Positions 15,826 through 24,355 of a stretch of DNA of 39,018 nucleotides are shown here, in pieces. Below the pieces are notes generated by a model. The model saw only the letters and a list, made by a program, of their open reading frames with translations. It made no database searches and was not told the DNA's origin. Source of the DNA: Bdellovibrionales bacterium (GTDB lineage Bacteria; Bdellovibrionota; FAC87; UBA2466; JACKAF01); contig JAGQZV010000007.1 of the NCBI GenBank assembly GCA_020435295.1, positions 1 through 39,018 on the forward strand. Reading direction: 5' to 3'. Each line of letters starts with the position of its first letter. Within the stretch, counting starts at the first letter, position 1. Made by a program: the position numbers and the translations under genes.

Positions 15826-16686
15826 ATCCCAGAAGAACTACAATTCGATTTAAGATCCGGACGGCTCGCCGCCAGGGCGTGGGGGCCTGCTGGAGCCTTG
15901 CCCGTGCTGGCTCTGCACGGGTGGTTGGACAACGCCGCCACTTTCGATCGCCTGGCGCCACTTCTGAAGGGGCTTAGGTTGGTCGCGCCAGACTTTCCCG
16001 GCCACGGGCTGTCAGATCACCTGCCAACGGGCATGCAGTACCATTTTGTTGGCTCCATTCCCGTGCTAGCAGAACTCGTACAACAACTAGGGTGGAAGCG
16101 CTACGGGGTGCTTGGGCATTCGATGGGCGCTGCTGTGGGCAGCCTCCTAGCAGCAATAAGCCCGGCAGAAGTTACCGGTCTCTTTTTGATCGATTCCCTG
16201 GGGCCATTGTCTGACAGCCCCGAGGGGAACGTCGGCCGCTTAAAGCACTTCGTCGACAGATGGATTAAAGAACCACGCCGCTCTTCACCTAGACTCTTTC
16301 CCAGTTTGGACGCGATGGTAGAAGCGCGCCAAAAAGTCGCCGCAATCGGCAGCAAGGGAGCCCGGTGCATACTCGAGCGCGGAGCCGTCGCTTCGAACGA
16401 CGGTTTGCGGTGGCGAAGCGATCCGCGCCTAACCCTGCCCTCGTCCCTGCGCATGACAGAAGAGCAGGTGCTGGCCTTCCTATCCCACATCCAGTGTCCA
16501 ACTGAAATTCTATGGGCCAGCGAAGGCCTGCCGGGCCGGCTGCCGTACGTCAAAGAGCAGCTGGAAAAACGTTGCGCGGCCATCCCGCAGCTCAAACAAC
16601 ATCAGCTTGCTGGTGGGCACCACTTACAACTCGACTCCCCCGAAGCCGTGGCACTGCTCGTACAGACTTTTTTCGACGGCCTCTAA
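15826..16686 (+). CDS. Alpha/beta hydrolase (serine hydrolase), start codon non-canonical or mis-sequenced
   Basis: The fold shows HGWLDNAATFDRLAPLL (oxyanion region), FPGHGLSDH, the nucleophile elbow GHSMGAA, and a C-terminal catalytic His in LAGGHHLQLDSPEAVA. The usual first start, TTG at 15898, would begin inside beta-strand 3 (LPVLALHGW). The frame stays open upstream to a stop at 15805, and its translation, KIPEELQFDLRSGRLAARAW, is exactly the strand 1-2 region expected for this family. There is no ATG, GTG or TTG there. An ATC at 15826 lies 5 bases after GAGGG (15816-15820), two codons past the preceding gene's stop. Either ATC is the start, an ATG has mutated or been miscalled, or the short form is made. 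Substrate unknown; esterase- or epoxide-hydrolase-like. Confidence 0.8.
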   Translation: MPEELQFDLRSGRLAARAWGPAGALPVLALHGWLDNAATFDRLAPLLKGLRLVAPDFPGHGLSDHLPTGMQYHFVGSIPVLAELVQQLGWKRYGVLGHSMGAAVGSLLAAISPAEVTGLFLIDSLGPLSDSPEGNVGRLKHFVDRWIKEPRRSSPRLFPSLDAMVEARQKVAAIGSKGARCILERGAVASNDGLRWRSDPRLTLPSSLRMTEEQVLAFLSHIQCPTEILWASEGLPGRLPYVKEQLEKRCAAIPQLKQHQLAGGHHLQLDSPEAVALLVQTFFDGL

Positions 16687-16687
16687 G

Positions 16688-18781
16688 CTATCTCGCGTTC
16701 AGCCCGAGGCTTCTCAAGAAAGCCAAGTTATTCGGTTCTCGGCCCAAAAACCCTCTGATTAGGTCAGAAGGATCTTGAGTCCCTCCCTTTTCCAAAATCC
16801 AGTGGCGGTAGTCGGCGCCGGTAGCGGGGTTCAAAAGCCCTTCATTTTCAAAACGCGTGAACATGTCTTGGGCGAATACTTCCGACCACAGGTAACCGTA
16901 GTAACCCGCATCATAGCCACCCATCAAATGCCCAAAACTCGCCTGAGGTTGGGTTCCCGGCGGCATCGCAATGAGCATGATCTCCTTCTGCAACTTCTCG
17001 TAGATTGCCGTGGAGTTTACGGAAGCGGAGGTGTGATAGGTCATGTCGAGCATGCCGAAGAATAGCTGACGCAAATACAAGATCCCCGCATCCGCAAGTT
17101 TTGCCTTTAACAGCGAATCCAGCAGCTCGTCGGGCAAGGTCTCGGAGGGACGCAAGTAGTGCCCAGAGAGTTTGCTTAAGGACGCCTTATTCCACACCCA
17201 GTTCTCGAGCATCTGCGAAGGCGCTTCCACAAAGTCGCGCTTCACACGGGTACCGGAAAATGTGGTGTATGGCGCAGTGGTAAGCACCTGATGCATGATG
17301 TGGCCAAACTCGTGGAAATGGGTCTCAACCTCGTTGTGCGTAAGAAGCGAAGGTTGGCCTTCCTGGGGAGCGTTGAAATTCGCCACGATTGAGGACACTG
17401 GGCGCTGGTAACTTCCATCCGGACGCGTGTATCCCGACACAAGCGTAAAAGCGGCCGCATGCCCGTACTTCCCTTGGCGTGGGAAGAGATCCATATAAAA
17501 GCTGGCCACATGCTTTTTAGTCTTGTTGTCGACAACCTTGTACGCCAACACGGAATCATGCCAACGAGGGGCGTCGGGATCCTCGACAAAATCCACGTCC
17601 AGCAAGGTCTCGTAGATTTCAAACATCCCCTTGTTAACGGTTGCCAGCGGGAAGTATTCCTTAATCTTCTGGTGGTCGACTTGGTATTTCTCTTTCTTCA
17701 ACTGGTTGTCATAGTAGCGCCAATCCCAGGGAAGAATTTCCGCAGCGCCCGGCTCGTCCTTCCGTTTCAACTCAAGTAGCTCAGCAAGGTCGGACTCACC
17801 CTTGGGTTTGAGTTTCGCGATGAGATCGTTCAAGAAAGCAAGAACCGTCTCCGGTTCCTTAGCCATTCGCTGCTCAAGAACAAAAGTGGCGTGGTCTTTC
17901 TTCCCAAGCAGCTGTGCAGACTCGTGCCGTAGACGGATCGCCGTTTCCAGAAGCTCCGTGTTCCGATCTCCACCCCGGTTGAAAAACTTGATTTGCAGGC
18001 GCCTGCGGGCATCGGCATTTTTGGCATTCTGCATGAAGGGGAAGTACTCCGGGTAAGAAAGACCGACCTTGTATTTCCCGTCTTCTGTCTTTTCCAGGCC
18101 TTTGATGTAGTCATCCGGCATTCCATCAAGTTCTTCACGGCTGACGGCAAGGGAATCTTTCCATTCGACCAAGTTTTTGTCGAATTCCGTGGTTAACTCC
18201 ACAAGCTTCTTCTTTTTCTCGATGAACTTCTTTCTTTTTTCGAGAGGGAGCTCCAACCCATTTCTTTGGAACTCTTCCAAGTACTCTGTCACCAGTCGTT
18301 TTTGCACGGTGCCTAGATTTTGGCTCTTCGCCTCGCATGCTTTAACTACCTTGTAGAGATCTTCGCGGGCAAAAATGTCTACGTACAGTTTGGCAATAGC
18401 TTGCTCACACTCGTCGGCCGCGTCACGCACGTCCGCGTCCGCCGAAACATATTTCAAAAAATTTACTGGCTCCAAACTAGTGGAAAATTCCGCTAAAACA
18501 GTTTCCAAAGCTAAGATTCCGGTGTCAAAATTTACCGTCGACAAATCCACAGCAGCTACAGCATCGATACCGGCATTGACTCGATCCTGTTCCTGGTTAC
18601 AGATGTTTCGAATTTCATCAGGGCTGTAAGAGAAATTTAGTTGCGTGAGATCGTGCATGCGTTCTCCCGTGTTAGTCGCCCCCCGCCCCGCCACAACGTT
18701 ATTATTGCCGCTGCACGTGATGACGAGGAAAGACGTCACCATAAAGATACAAGAATATAAGATTTTCACCCCAACCCCCAT
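16688..18781 (-). CDS. Exported M3-family oligopeptidase
   Basis: A 697-residue zinc endopeptidase of the thimet oligopeptidase / OpdA family. The zinc motif HEFGH is at 490-494 and the third ligand Glu519 lies in RDFVEAPSQMLENW, the family hallmark. The C-terminal region has SFGHLMGGYDAGYYGYLWSE, also characteristic of M3. Unlike cytosolic OpdA or PrlC it begins with a hydrophobic export segment (ILYSCIFMVTSFLVITC) followed by SGNN, which looks like a lipoprotein signal, although Thr before the Cys is atypical. It should clear short peptides in the periplasm or at a membrane. It ends one base from the hydrolase gene on the other strand. An inverted repeat lies at 18798-18816, just upstream of the start. 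ATG at 18781 is used; the GTG four codons later is possible. Confidence 0.93.
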   Translation of the reverse strand: MGVGVKILYSCIFMVTSFLVITCSGNNNVVAGRGATNTGERMHDLTQLNFSYSPDEIRNICNQEQDRVNAGIDAVAAVDLSTVNFDTGILALETVLAEFSTSLEPVNFLKYVSADADVRDAADECEQAIAKLYVDIFAREDLYKVVKACEAKSQNLGTVQKRLVTEYLEEFQRNGLELPLEKRKKFIEKKKKLVELTTEFDKNLVEWKDSLAVSREELDGMPDDYIKGLEKTEDGKYKVGLSYPEYFPFMQNAKNADARRRLQIKFFNRGGDRNTELLETAIRLRHESAQLLGKKDHATFVLEQRMAKEPETVLAFLNDLIAKLKPKGESDLAELLELKRKDEPGAAEILPWDWRYYDNQLKKEKYQVDHQKIKEYFPLATVNKGMFEIYETLLDVDFVEDPDAPRWHDSVLAYKVVDNKTKKHVASFYMDLFPRQGKYGHAAAFTLVSGYTRPDGSYQRPVSSIVANFNAPQEGQPSLLTHNEVETHFHEFGHIMHQVLTTAPYTTFSGTRVKRDFVEAPSQMLENWVWNKASLSKLSGHYLRPSETLPDELLDSLLKAKLADAGILYLRQLFFGMLDMTYHTSASVNSTAIYEKLQKEIMLIAMPPGTQPQASFGHLMGGYDAGYYGYLWSEVFAQDMFTRFENEGLLNPATGADYRHWILEKGGTQDPSDLIRGFLGREPNNLAFLRSLGLNAR

Positions 18782-18797
18782 GTTTTTTCCGGTAGGA

Positions 18798-18816
18798 GCA
18801 ATCCTTCACGGATTGC
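18798..18816. repeat. Perfect hairpin upstream of the M3 peptidase
   Basis: GCAATCC-TTCAC-GGATTGC has 7-bp arms and a 5-base loop, 17 bases upstream of the peptidase ATG. There is no T-run on either strand, so it is more likely a leader hairpin or operator than a terminator for trxB. Confidence 0.35.
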
Positions 18817-18893
18817 AAAGAAACCCTCACACCAATTTTTAGTATGGAGCGTGCAAGGTCAAGTTTCGGGGCGAAGGGTGTTAACTTTTGTCG

Positions 18894-19826
18894 TTAAGAG
18901 TGGGCGAGGCCTTCTAGATAGCGCTCTGCGTCGATTGCAGCCGCACAGCCGGAACCTGCCGCCGTCACTGCCTGTCGGTAGATCTTGTCGTGCACATCCC
19001 CAGCCGCGAAAACCCCGGGAACGCGCGTCTGGGTCGTGGGAAGTTTGGCCAACTTGATGTAACCCGTTTCATCCAGGTCCAATTGCCCCTTGAGAAAATC
19101 CGTGTTGGGCTTGTGGCCAATCGCAACAAAAACACCACCACAATGAAAAACAGAAACTTCGCCAGTCTTCAGGTTTTTCAACCGCACGCCCTCGACCTTA
19201 TCTTCGCCGAGGATTTCCTCTATACCGGTGTCCCAAATAAAACTGATCTTCGGATTGGCGAACGCGCGATCCTGCATGATCTTGGACGCCCGAAGCTGAT
19301 CTCTCCGGTGCACAACGGTGACTTTTTTTGCAAAACGAGTCAGGTAGTTGGCCTCCTCCATCGCCGTATCCCCTCCGCCGACGACCACCAACTCTTCTCC
19401 CTTGAAAAATGCCCCGTCGCACGTCGCGCAGGCCGAAACACCTTTGGCCATGAGTTTCTGCTCCGACGGTAGGCCGATCCATTTGGCAGACGCTCCCGTT
19501 GCAACAATGACGGCTTTGGCTTCGTAAACGTGGTCCCCGCAGTACACCTTGTGGACGGGACCACTCAAATCCACTTTCGTAACGTCTTTTTGCAAGAAGC
19601 GAGTTCCGAAGCGTTCCGCTTGCTTGCGGAACAGGGGCATCATTTCAGGACCCATGATGCCGTCAGGAAAGCCCGGATAGTTCTCCACGTCGCTAGTAAG
19701 CATCAGCTGGCCACCCACCTGATACCCCTCAATCACGAGCGGATTCAGACTCGCGCGAGCAGTATAAATGGCCGCCGTGTAGCCTGCGGGTCCCGAGCCA
19801 ATAATAATTACCGATTCCACGCTCAT
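18894..19826 (-). CDS. trxB: Thioredoxin reductase
   Basis: A 310-residue flavoprotein that reduces thioredoxin with NADPH. It has the FAD motif GSGPAGYTAAIY (10-21), the redox-active CATC at 133-136, the NADPH motif GGGDTAMEEA (150-159) with HRRDQLRASK following (the HRR pattern of NADPH-specific enzymes), and the C-terminal FAD motif GVFAAGDVHD. Length and domain order are standard. The ATG at 19826 overlaps the stop of the upstream SDR gene by 4 nt (ATGA), so the two are coupled. This places a redox housekeeping enzyme in one transcript with a sugar-type SDR and probably the repeat protein gene. Confidence 0.96.
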   Translation of the reverse strand: MSVESVIIIGSGPAGYTAAIYTARASLNPLVIEGYQVGGQLMLTSDVENYPGFPDGIMGPEMMPLFRKQAERFGTRFLQKDVTKVDLSGPVHKVYCGDHVYEAKAVIVATGASAKWIGLPSEQKLMAKGVSACATCDGAFFKGEELVVVGGGDTAMEEANYLTRFAKKVTVVHRRDQLRASKIMQDRAFANPKISFIWDTGIEEILGEDKVEGVRLKNLKTGEVSVFHCGGVFVAIGHKPNTDFLKGQLDLDETGYIKLAKLPTTQTRVPGVFAAGDVHDKIYRQAVTAAGSGCAAAIDAERYLEGLAHS

Positions 19827-20779
19827 TCCGTCCCTCCGTCGTCCCGAACCTCTTGCTTCATTTCCACAAACAGATCACGCAAAGTAGTCTTCAGATCCGT
19901 AAAATAGCAACCTGGTATTCTATCCTCAAGCTTGTCTATACTTAACGACAAACCAGCAAATGGATTTGAAAGTTGTTCCCGCGATGCCACAATCTGTAAC
20001 GCCTGCCCGTGTATTTCCAACAACAACGCAAGTATATCCCGAATGGAGGTCGCCTGCGGGGCCGCCACATGCATAATTTCATACCCCGCGTTCGCAGATT
20101 CCACCAATTCCACAATCATGCGAGCCGCATCGCGTACGTCCAAAAAGTGCCGGGTCACTTCAGCATTCGCGACCGATATCTTCGACTCGCCGGCACTCGC
20201 AGCTTTTAGAATTTTGCGTATTAGATCGGGAGCCACAAACCCAACCGTTTGACCCGGGCCCAGACAACTGTCGATGCGCCCTACAACCGCTGTAAGCCCA
20301 CTGCTCGCCGCCTGCTCCACGCAACGCTCAGCTAGGTATTTGCTAAACGCGTACTTGCTACCGGGGGCCACGCGCGAAGCCTCGCGGATGAGCCCCGCTT
20401 GGTTCCCGTAAACCTGAACCGAACTTGCCAAAAAAAAGGTTGGCTTTAAGTCGATCGCCTTAAGACCTTCCAACAAACTTTGGGTAGAGAGCGTATTGTA
20501 CTCAAAGTACTGCGGAAAAGGCAGATCCTCCGAAACGCGCGACAAACCAGACAGATGGTAGACTCTGTCGACGGGGTTTGCCTTGAGCCATGCCGCCACT
20601 GCCTGCGGGTCAGCAGGATCCAAAGTCACGGTCTGCGCGCCGGGCACAGTTTTTCCGGATCGGCTGGAAATAAAGATTTGGGCATTAGGCACCCGGCGGC
20701 GCAAAGCTACCACCAAGTGCCGACCCAAAAAACCGCTTCCACCCGTTACAAGCACATTCACGGGCGGAGACGTTATCAC
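19823..20779 (-). CDS. NAD(P)-dependent epimerase/dehydratase/reductase (extended SDR)
   Basis: A 318-residue extended SDR. The nucleotide-binding motif is VTGGSGFLGRHL (11-22), Ser residues are in FLASSVQVYG, and the catalytic Tyr143 and Lys147 are in YAFSKYLAE. The C-terminal half carries sugar-nucleotide-binding-like patches (TRHFLDVRDAARMI, YEIMHVAAPQATSIRDIL). Overall it most resembles GDP-4-keto-6-deoxy-D-mannose reductase (Rmd) and GDP-mannose 4,6-dehydratase relatives; I cannot choose among them. The start is uncertain: GTG at 20779 is used, but GTG at 20761 (VNVLVTGGSGF) would fit the fold equally well and neither has a clear Shine-Dalgarno. It begins 21 bases after the repeat protein gene and overlaps trxB by 4 nt. 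Confidence 0.88.
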   Translation of the reverse strand: MITSPPVNVLVTGGSGFLGRHLVVALRRRVPNAQIFISSRSGKTVPGAQTVTLDPADPQAVAAWLKANPVDRVYHLSGLSRVSEDLPFPQYFEYNTLSTQSLLEGLKAIDLKPTFFLASSVQVYGNQAGLIREASRVAPGSKYAFSKYLAERCVEQAASSGLTAVVGRIDSCLGPGQTVGFVAPDLIRKILKAASAGESKISVANAEVTRHFLDVRDAARMIVELVESANAGYEIMHVAAPQATSIRDILALLLEIHGQALQIVASREQLSNPFAGLSLSIDKLEDRIPGCYFTDLKTTLRDLFVEMKQEVRDDGGTE

Positions 20780-20800
20780 TGAATAGACTTAAAAAGTAGT

Positions 20801-21586
20801 CTATTTGGTCCCGGCGACCGCGAGCGCGTCTTCCAGAAGCTGACGTACGCGCGTGGGATCGTAGCCGTCGTTGACGGTAACATCCACTGTGGCCGCGCGA
20901 CCGTACAGCGTGAAATTGGCTCCAGGCTGTACCGAACCATCCACGAGTGAGCAAACGGAACTTTCATCCGAAACTTCCAGACTGACGAACTCATTCTCGT
21001 AGCCCGAATGGATAAGAAAACTGAGTTGGGAAAAAGTCTCGCCGTTCCACTGAGTCGTGAGGCTCACCTGTTCACTTTCGGATTGCAAGCCATTAAAGAA
21101 AACATCCACCTGCTCGGTGTCTTTACTCACGTACGCACTGACATCGCCGAATTCCGCAATTTCAGCGTGGAGTCGAATGGGAAAAGCCGTGATAGTTCCA
21201 TCGGGGCGATACAGTGTCGAACCCGAACGCGCCAGCCGTCCATTGTCGTAATAGAAGGTATCGCCACTTTTTAGGAGCCGCCCGCTCGGATAGTAATATG
21301 AGCTGCCGCTTTTTAGGATGCGCCCGTCCGGGTAGTACAAGGTGCTTCCCGACTTCAAGAGGCGGCCCGTCGCGTAGTAGAAGGTGTCACCACTCTTCAG
21401 TAGGCGGCCACTGGCGTAGTAGACGGTCGTGCCGCTCTTTAGCAAACGCCCGCCCGGGTAGTAATACGTCTCCCCACTCTTGAGTAGACGCCCACCTTTG
21501 TACTGGATAGTTCCCGGACACTCGACGGCGTACCCCGCCAGACATAGCCCCAAACCTGCAATTAGCAGTAGATATTTACCTTTCAT
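20801..21586 (-). CDS. Exported MORN_2-like 14-residue repeat protein
   Basis: A 261-residue exported protein with a signal peptide (MKGKYLLLIAGLGLCLAGYA) and GGGGGG before the ATG at 21586. Residues about 29-126 are seven tandem copies of a 14-residue unit, consensus Y-x-x-GRLLKSGxTxYY, followed by a degenerate eighth copy. The Tyr/Gly/Lys pattern matches the MORN_2 (YwqK-type) beta-hairpin repeat, which stacks into an elongated beta-sheet. Residues about 135-261 form a non-repetitive acidic beta domain with two cysteines. Function unknown; such repeats are often binding scaffolds on surface or secreted proteins. It lies first in an apparent operon with the SDR and trxB, diverging from rmlB. 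Confidence 0.8.
   Translation of the reverse strand: MKGKYLLLIAGLGLCLAGYAVECPGTIQYKGGRLLKSGETYYYPGGRLLKSGTTVYYASGRLLKSGDTFYYATGRLLKSGSTLYYPDGRILKSGSSYYYPSGRLLKSGDTFYYDNGRLARSGSTLYRPDGTITAFPIRLHAEIAEFGDVSAYVSKDTEQVDVFFNGLQSESEQVSLTTQWNGETFSQLSFLIHSGYENEFVSLEVSDESSVCSLVDGSVQPGANFTLYGRAATVDVTVNDGYDPTRVRQLLEDALAVAGTK
21209..21502 (-). repeat. Seven tandem 42-bp coding repeats
   Basis: The DNA encoding the 14-residue units recurs at 42-bp intervals, with recognisable blocks such as CTTTTTAG-type cores on the plus strand next to GCGCC or GCCGCC. The copies differ at many third positions, so the array is old or selected at the protein level rather than freshly amplified. Confidence 0.8.
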
Positions 21587-21702
21587 TTAGCCCCCCATCT
21601 GCGCCGCTAACAAGGAGCGGCAATCTTTACTGGGTTACGGGAAAGCGGCCGGCCTGTCATTGCCCCCTGCATCACCCCCCGCCGCTCCCTTCCCTTAAAG
21701 GC

Positions 21703-22803
21703 TTGCCAGGCGCCTATCCCACGACTAAAAAAACAAAAGTGAAAGCGCCAAAAGAGAATGGATTTCGGTGTGTTGTCACAGGCGGCTGTGGCTTCATAGG
21801 CTCAAACTTCATAAGCCTATTCCTGGCTGAATACCCGCTCGCTAAAGTCCTGAACCTCGATAGCATGACGTACGCGGCTCACCCGCAAACCGCTAGACAC
21901 CTTGATTCGTTGGCGCCGGAGCGCTACCAACATGTCCGCGGAGACATTGCCGATCCGCAGCTCGGAGAACTTTTGTCGCGTTTCAAACCAGACGCGGTAG
22001 TAAATTTCGCTGCAGAAACTCATGTAGATAAGAGCATTCTGGATCCGTCCGCTTTTGTGCAGACCAACGTTGCGGGAGTACAAAACCTCCTGACTCTCGC
22101 CCGCAAACAAGGAAACGTCCGGTTCTTGCAAGTTTCCACTGACGAAGTGTACGGATCCCTTAACCCGGACGATCCCACTTTCACGGAAAGCTCTCCGCTT
22201 ACACCTAGTTCGCCTTATGCGGCGGCCAAAGCGTCCGGAGATCTTTTTGCGCTAGCAGCGCACCACACTTTCGGCCAGGATGTCGTTATCACCCGTTGCA
22301 CAAACAATTTCGGACCGTATCAATACCCTGAAAAGTTAATCCCGCTCGTGATCGCCAATGCGCTTGAAGACAAACCCATTCCCATTTACGGGGATGGCCA
22401 ACAGGTACGCGATTGGCTGCACGTTGTGGATCACTGCCGAGCCATTGCGTTGGTTTTAGCTACCGGCAAAAGCGGCGAGGTCTATAATGTTAGCGCCAGT
22501 GAAGAACACGCAAACTTAAATATTGTTCGTGGCATTTTAGAACGAGTAGGAAAACCAGAGTCACTCATTCGCTACGTCAAAGACCGTCCAGGCCACGATC
22601 GCCGCTATGGGCTTAGTGCCGCTAAGATTCGCCACACGCTTGGCTGGTCGCCAAAACTCAGTTTTGAAGAAGGTCTGGATCAAACAGTAGAGTGGTATTT
22701 GCAGAATTCCGGTTGGTGGCGTAGCCTTCGTGACGAAGCCTACGCCGCCTATTACCAGGCCAATTACGCGCCCAAAGTTCAAGAACAGGAGAAACCGCTA
22801 TGA
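21703..22803 (+). CDS. rmlB: dTDP-glucose 4,6-dehydratase
   Basis: An extended SDR (up to 366 residues) that converts dTDP-glucose to dTDP-4-keto-6-deoxyglucose, the branch point for rhamnose and amino-6-deoxysugars. It has VTGGCGFIGSNF (25-36), the RmlB catalytic triad motif STDEVYG (145-151), Tyr172 and Lys176 in SPYAAAKAS, TRCTNNFGPYQYPEKLIPL and YGDGQQVRDWLHVVDHC, all family hallmarks. The start is uncertain: TTG at 21703 is used, but GTG at 21739 would remove 12 poorly conserved residues, and neither has a strong Shine-Dalgarno. Its 3' end overlaps the next gene by 4 nt (ATGA), beginning a coupled run of sugar genes. No near-consensus promoter was found in the 116 bases shared with the divergent repeat-protein gene. 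Confidence 0.95.
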   Translation: MPGAYPTTKKTKVKAPKENGFRCVVTGGCGFIGSNFISLFLAEYPLAKVLNLDSMTYAAHPQTARHLDSLAPERYQHVRGDIADPQLGELLSRFKPDAVVNFAAETHVDKSILDPSAFVQTNVAGVQNLLTLARKQGNVRFLQVSTDEVYGSLNPDDPTFTESSPLTPSSPYAAAKASGDLFALAAHHTFGQDVVITRCTNNFGPYQYPEKLIPLVIANALEDKPIPIYGDGQQVRDWLHVVDHCRAIALVLATGKSGEVYNVSASEEHANLNIVRGILERVGKPESLIRYVKDRPGHDRRYGLSAAKIRHTLGWSPKLSFEEGLDQTVEWYLQNSGWWRSLRDEAYAAYYQANYAPKVQEQEKPL

Positions 22804-23525
22804 TTCGAGGTGTGGTGCTCGCCGGAGGAACCGGCTCCCGCCTTTTCCCTCTGACCAAGGTCACCAACAAACATCTGCTTCCGGTTGGCCACAAACCAAT
22901 GATCCTCCACGCAGTGGACAAACTCGTTGCCGCAGACATCCGAGACATTCTGATTGTGACAGGGGTGGAGCACATGGGCGACGTCGTCAACTTGCTCGGT
23001 TCCGGTAAGGATTACAGCTGCCGATTCACTTATAAAGTTCAGGATACTGCTGGTGGGATTGCCCAAGCGCTAGGCCTCGCCGAGGACTACTGTGGGAACT
23101 CCAAACTCACGGTCGTGCTCGGAGACAATATTTTTGGCTCTTCCTTAAAACAGCATGCGGAGAGTTTTCACGAGCAGGAGCGCGGCGCCAAAATCTTGCT
23201 CAGTCGGGTAAAAGATCCCCAGCGATTTGGTGTGGCTGAAGTAGCCGGCAACAAGATTTTGAGCATTGAAGAAAAGCCTTCCGCGCCCAAGAGCCACTAT
23301 GCTGTTACGGGCGTATATTTTTACGATCCGGATGTTTTTAACATCGTGCGGACGCTAAAACCCAGCAAACGCGGAGAACTAGAAATCACCGACGTCAACA
23401 ATGCCTACCTTCGCCGAGGGACCCTGACGTTCGAGATACTGGACGGGCCTTGGACTGACGCCGGTACTTTTGATTCCTATTATCATGCCAACAAGATTGC
23501 CTTCGAGGCAGACGAGAACAAATAG
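22800..23525 (+). CDS. Short-form glucose-1-phosphate thymidylyltransferase (RmlA-like)
   Basis: A 241-residue nucleotidyltransferase expected to make dTDP-glucose (or a related NDP-sugar) from the sugar-1-phosphate. The signature is MIRGVVLAGGTGSRLFPLT, with conserved NKHLLPVGHKPMI, GDNIF, VEEKP-type (SIEEKPSAPKSHYAVTGVYFYD) and GPWTDAGTFDSY. Classical RmlA is about 290 residues; this form lacks the C-terminal helical extension, as in the shorter StrD/RfbA-like group. Neighbouring rmlB and rmlD make dTDP-glucose the likely product. AGGAG lies within the end of rmlB, and the ATGA overlap indicates coupling. Confidence 0.9.
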   Translation: MIRGVVLAGGTGSRLFPLTKVTNKHLLPVGHKPMILHAVDKLVAADIRDILIVTGVEHMGDVVNLLGSGKDYSCRFTYKVQDTAGGIAQALGLAEDYCGNSKLTVVLGDNIFGSSLKQHAESFHEQERGAKILLSRVKDPQRFGVAEVAGNKILSIEEKPSAPKSHYAVTGVYFYDPDVFNIVRTLKPSKRGELEITDVNNAYLRRGTLTFEILDGPWTDAGTFDSYYHANKIAFEADENK

Positions 23526-23527
23526 AG

Positions 23528-24355
23528 ATGAATGGTCCCTGTCTCATAACTGGCGCAAAGGGCCTGTTGGGAAGCGAGTTTGCGACGGCCGTACGTGACA
23601 GGCCGGTGCACGCGATGGGCAAAGACGCTCTTGACGTCACAGACAAAGAGGCAATCTGGAGAACCTTTGAGAGCGTACAGCCGCGCATCGTCTTCCATAC
23701 CGCGGCCTACACCCAGGTCGATGCGGCCGAGTCGCACCGAGACAACGCCCACCGACTCAACGCAGAGAGTGTAAAGCATCTGGCCGGGGCGTGCCGAGAA
23801 TACAACGCTAAGCTCGTACACTTTAGTACGGATCAGGTTTTCGACGGCAAGAAACCAGTTCCTTATGTAGAAACAGACACGCCAAGCCCGTCTAATTACT
23901 ACGCGCAAACAAAACTGGAGAGCGAAGCCTACGCTTTGGAATTACCCGACGCGCTGGTATTGCGAGTCCAATGGCTGTACGGAGCTGCGCGCCCTCGCTT
24001 TACCCACTTGGGGAAAAAAACTAGTTTTACCGCCATCTGTGATCAGATCGGCGCTCCCACATGGAGCCGCGACGTGGTCCGTCTCGCCTTTCAACTCGTT
24101 GAGCGGAACAAACACGGCCTATTCCACCTTAGCTACGACGACCACGCTTCTTGGCTCGAGGTGTTTCAGTACGTAAAGGATCTGAAAGGGTACTCTGTTA
24201 ACTTGCAGAGTGTCTCCACGCAAGAATTGCGCTTGCCCGCGGGACGCCCGCTCAATGCAGTCCTCTCCAATTTGAAACTAAAAGAAAGCCTGGGACTAAC
24301 CACTGTCGGAAGCTGGAAGACCTCGCTTCGAGAGTTTCTAACGGGACTTCCATGA
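23528..24355 (+). CDS. rmlD: dTDP-4-dehydrorhamnose reductase family protein
   Basis: A 275-residue SDR of the RmlD family, which reduces a dTDP-4-keto-6-deoxyhexose. It has an N-terminal ITGAKGLLGSEF, the characteristic HTAAYTQVDAAE, STDQVFDG (100-107), and Tyr125/Lys129 in SNYYAQTKLESE. It lies two bases after the nucleotidyltransferase gene and overlaps the next gene by 4 nt. An rmlC 3,5-epimerase is absent from the window. Either rmlC is elsewhere and the product is dTDP-L-rhamnose, or this reductase acts directly on the 4-keto sugar. Confidence 0.88.
   Translation: MNGPCLITGAKGLLGSEFATAVRDRPVHAMGKDALDVTDKEAIWRTFESVQPRIVFHTAAYTQVDAAESHRDNAHRLNAESVKHLAGACREYNAKLVHFSTDQVFDGKKPVPYVETDTPSPSNYYAQTKLESEAYALELPDALVLRVQWLYGAARPRFTHLGKKTSFTAICDQIGAPTWSRDVVRLAFQLVERNKHGLFHLSYDDHASWLEVFQYVKDLKGYSVNLQSVSTQELRLPAGRPLNAVLSNLKLKESLGLTTVGSWKTSLREFLTGLP

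Noticed and set aside
21209-21502. Regular DNA repeats that might suggest a CRISPR or satellite array
   Set aside because: The 42-bp period is in frame, has no unique spacers and translates as a consistent 14-residue protein repeat.
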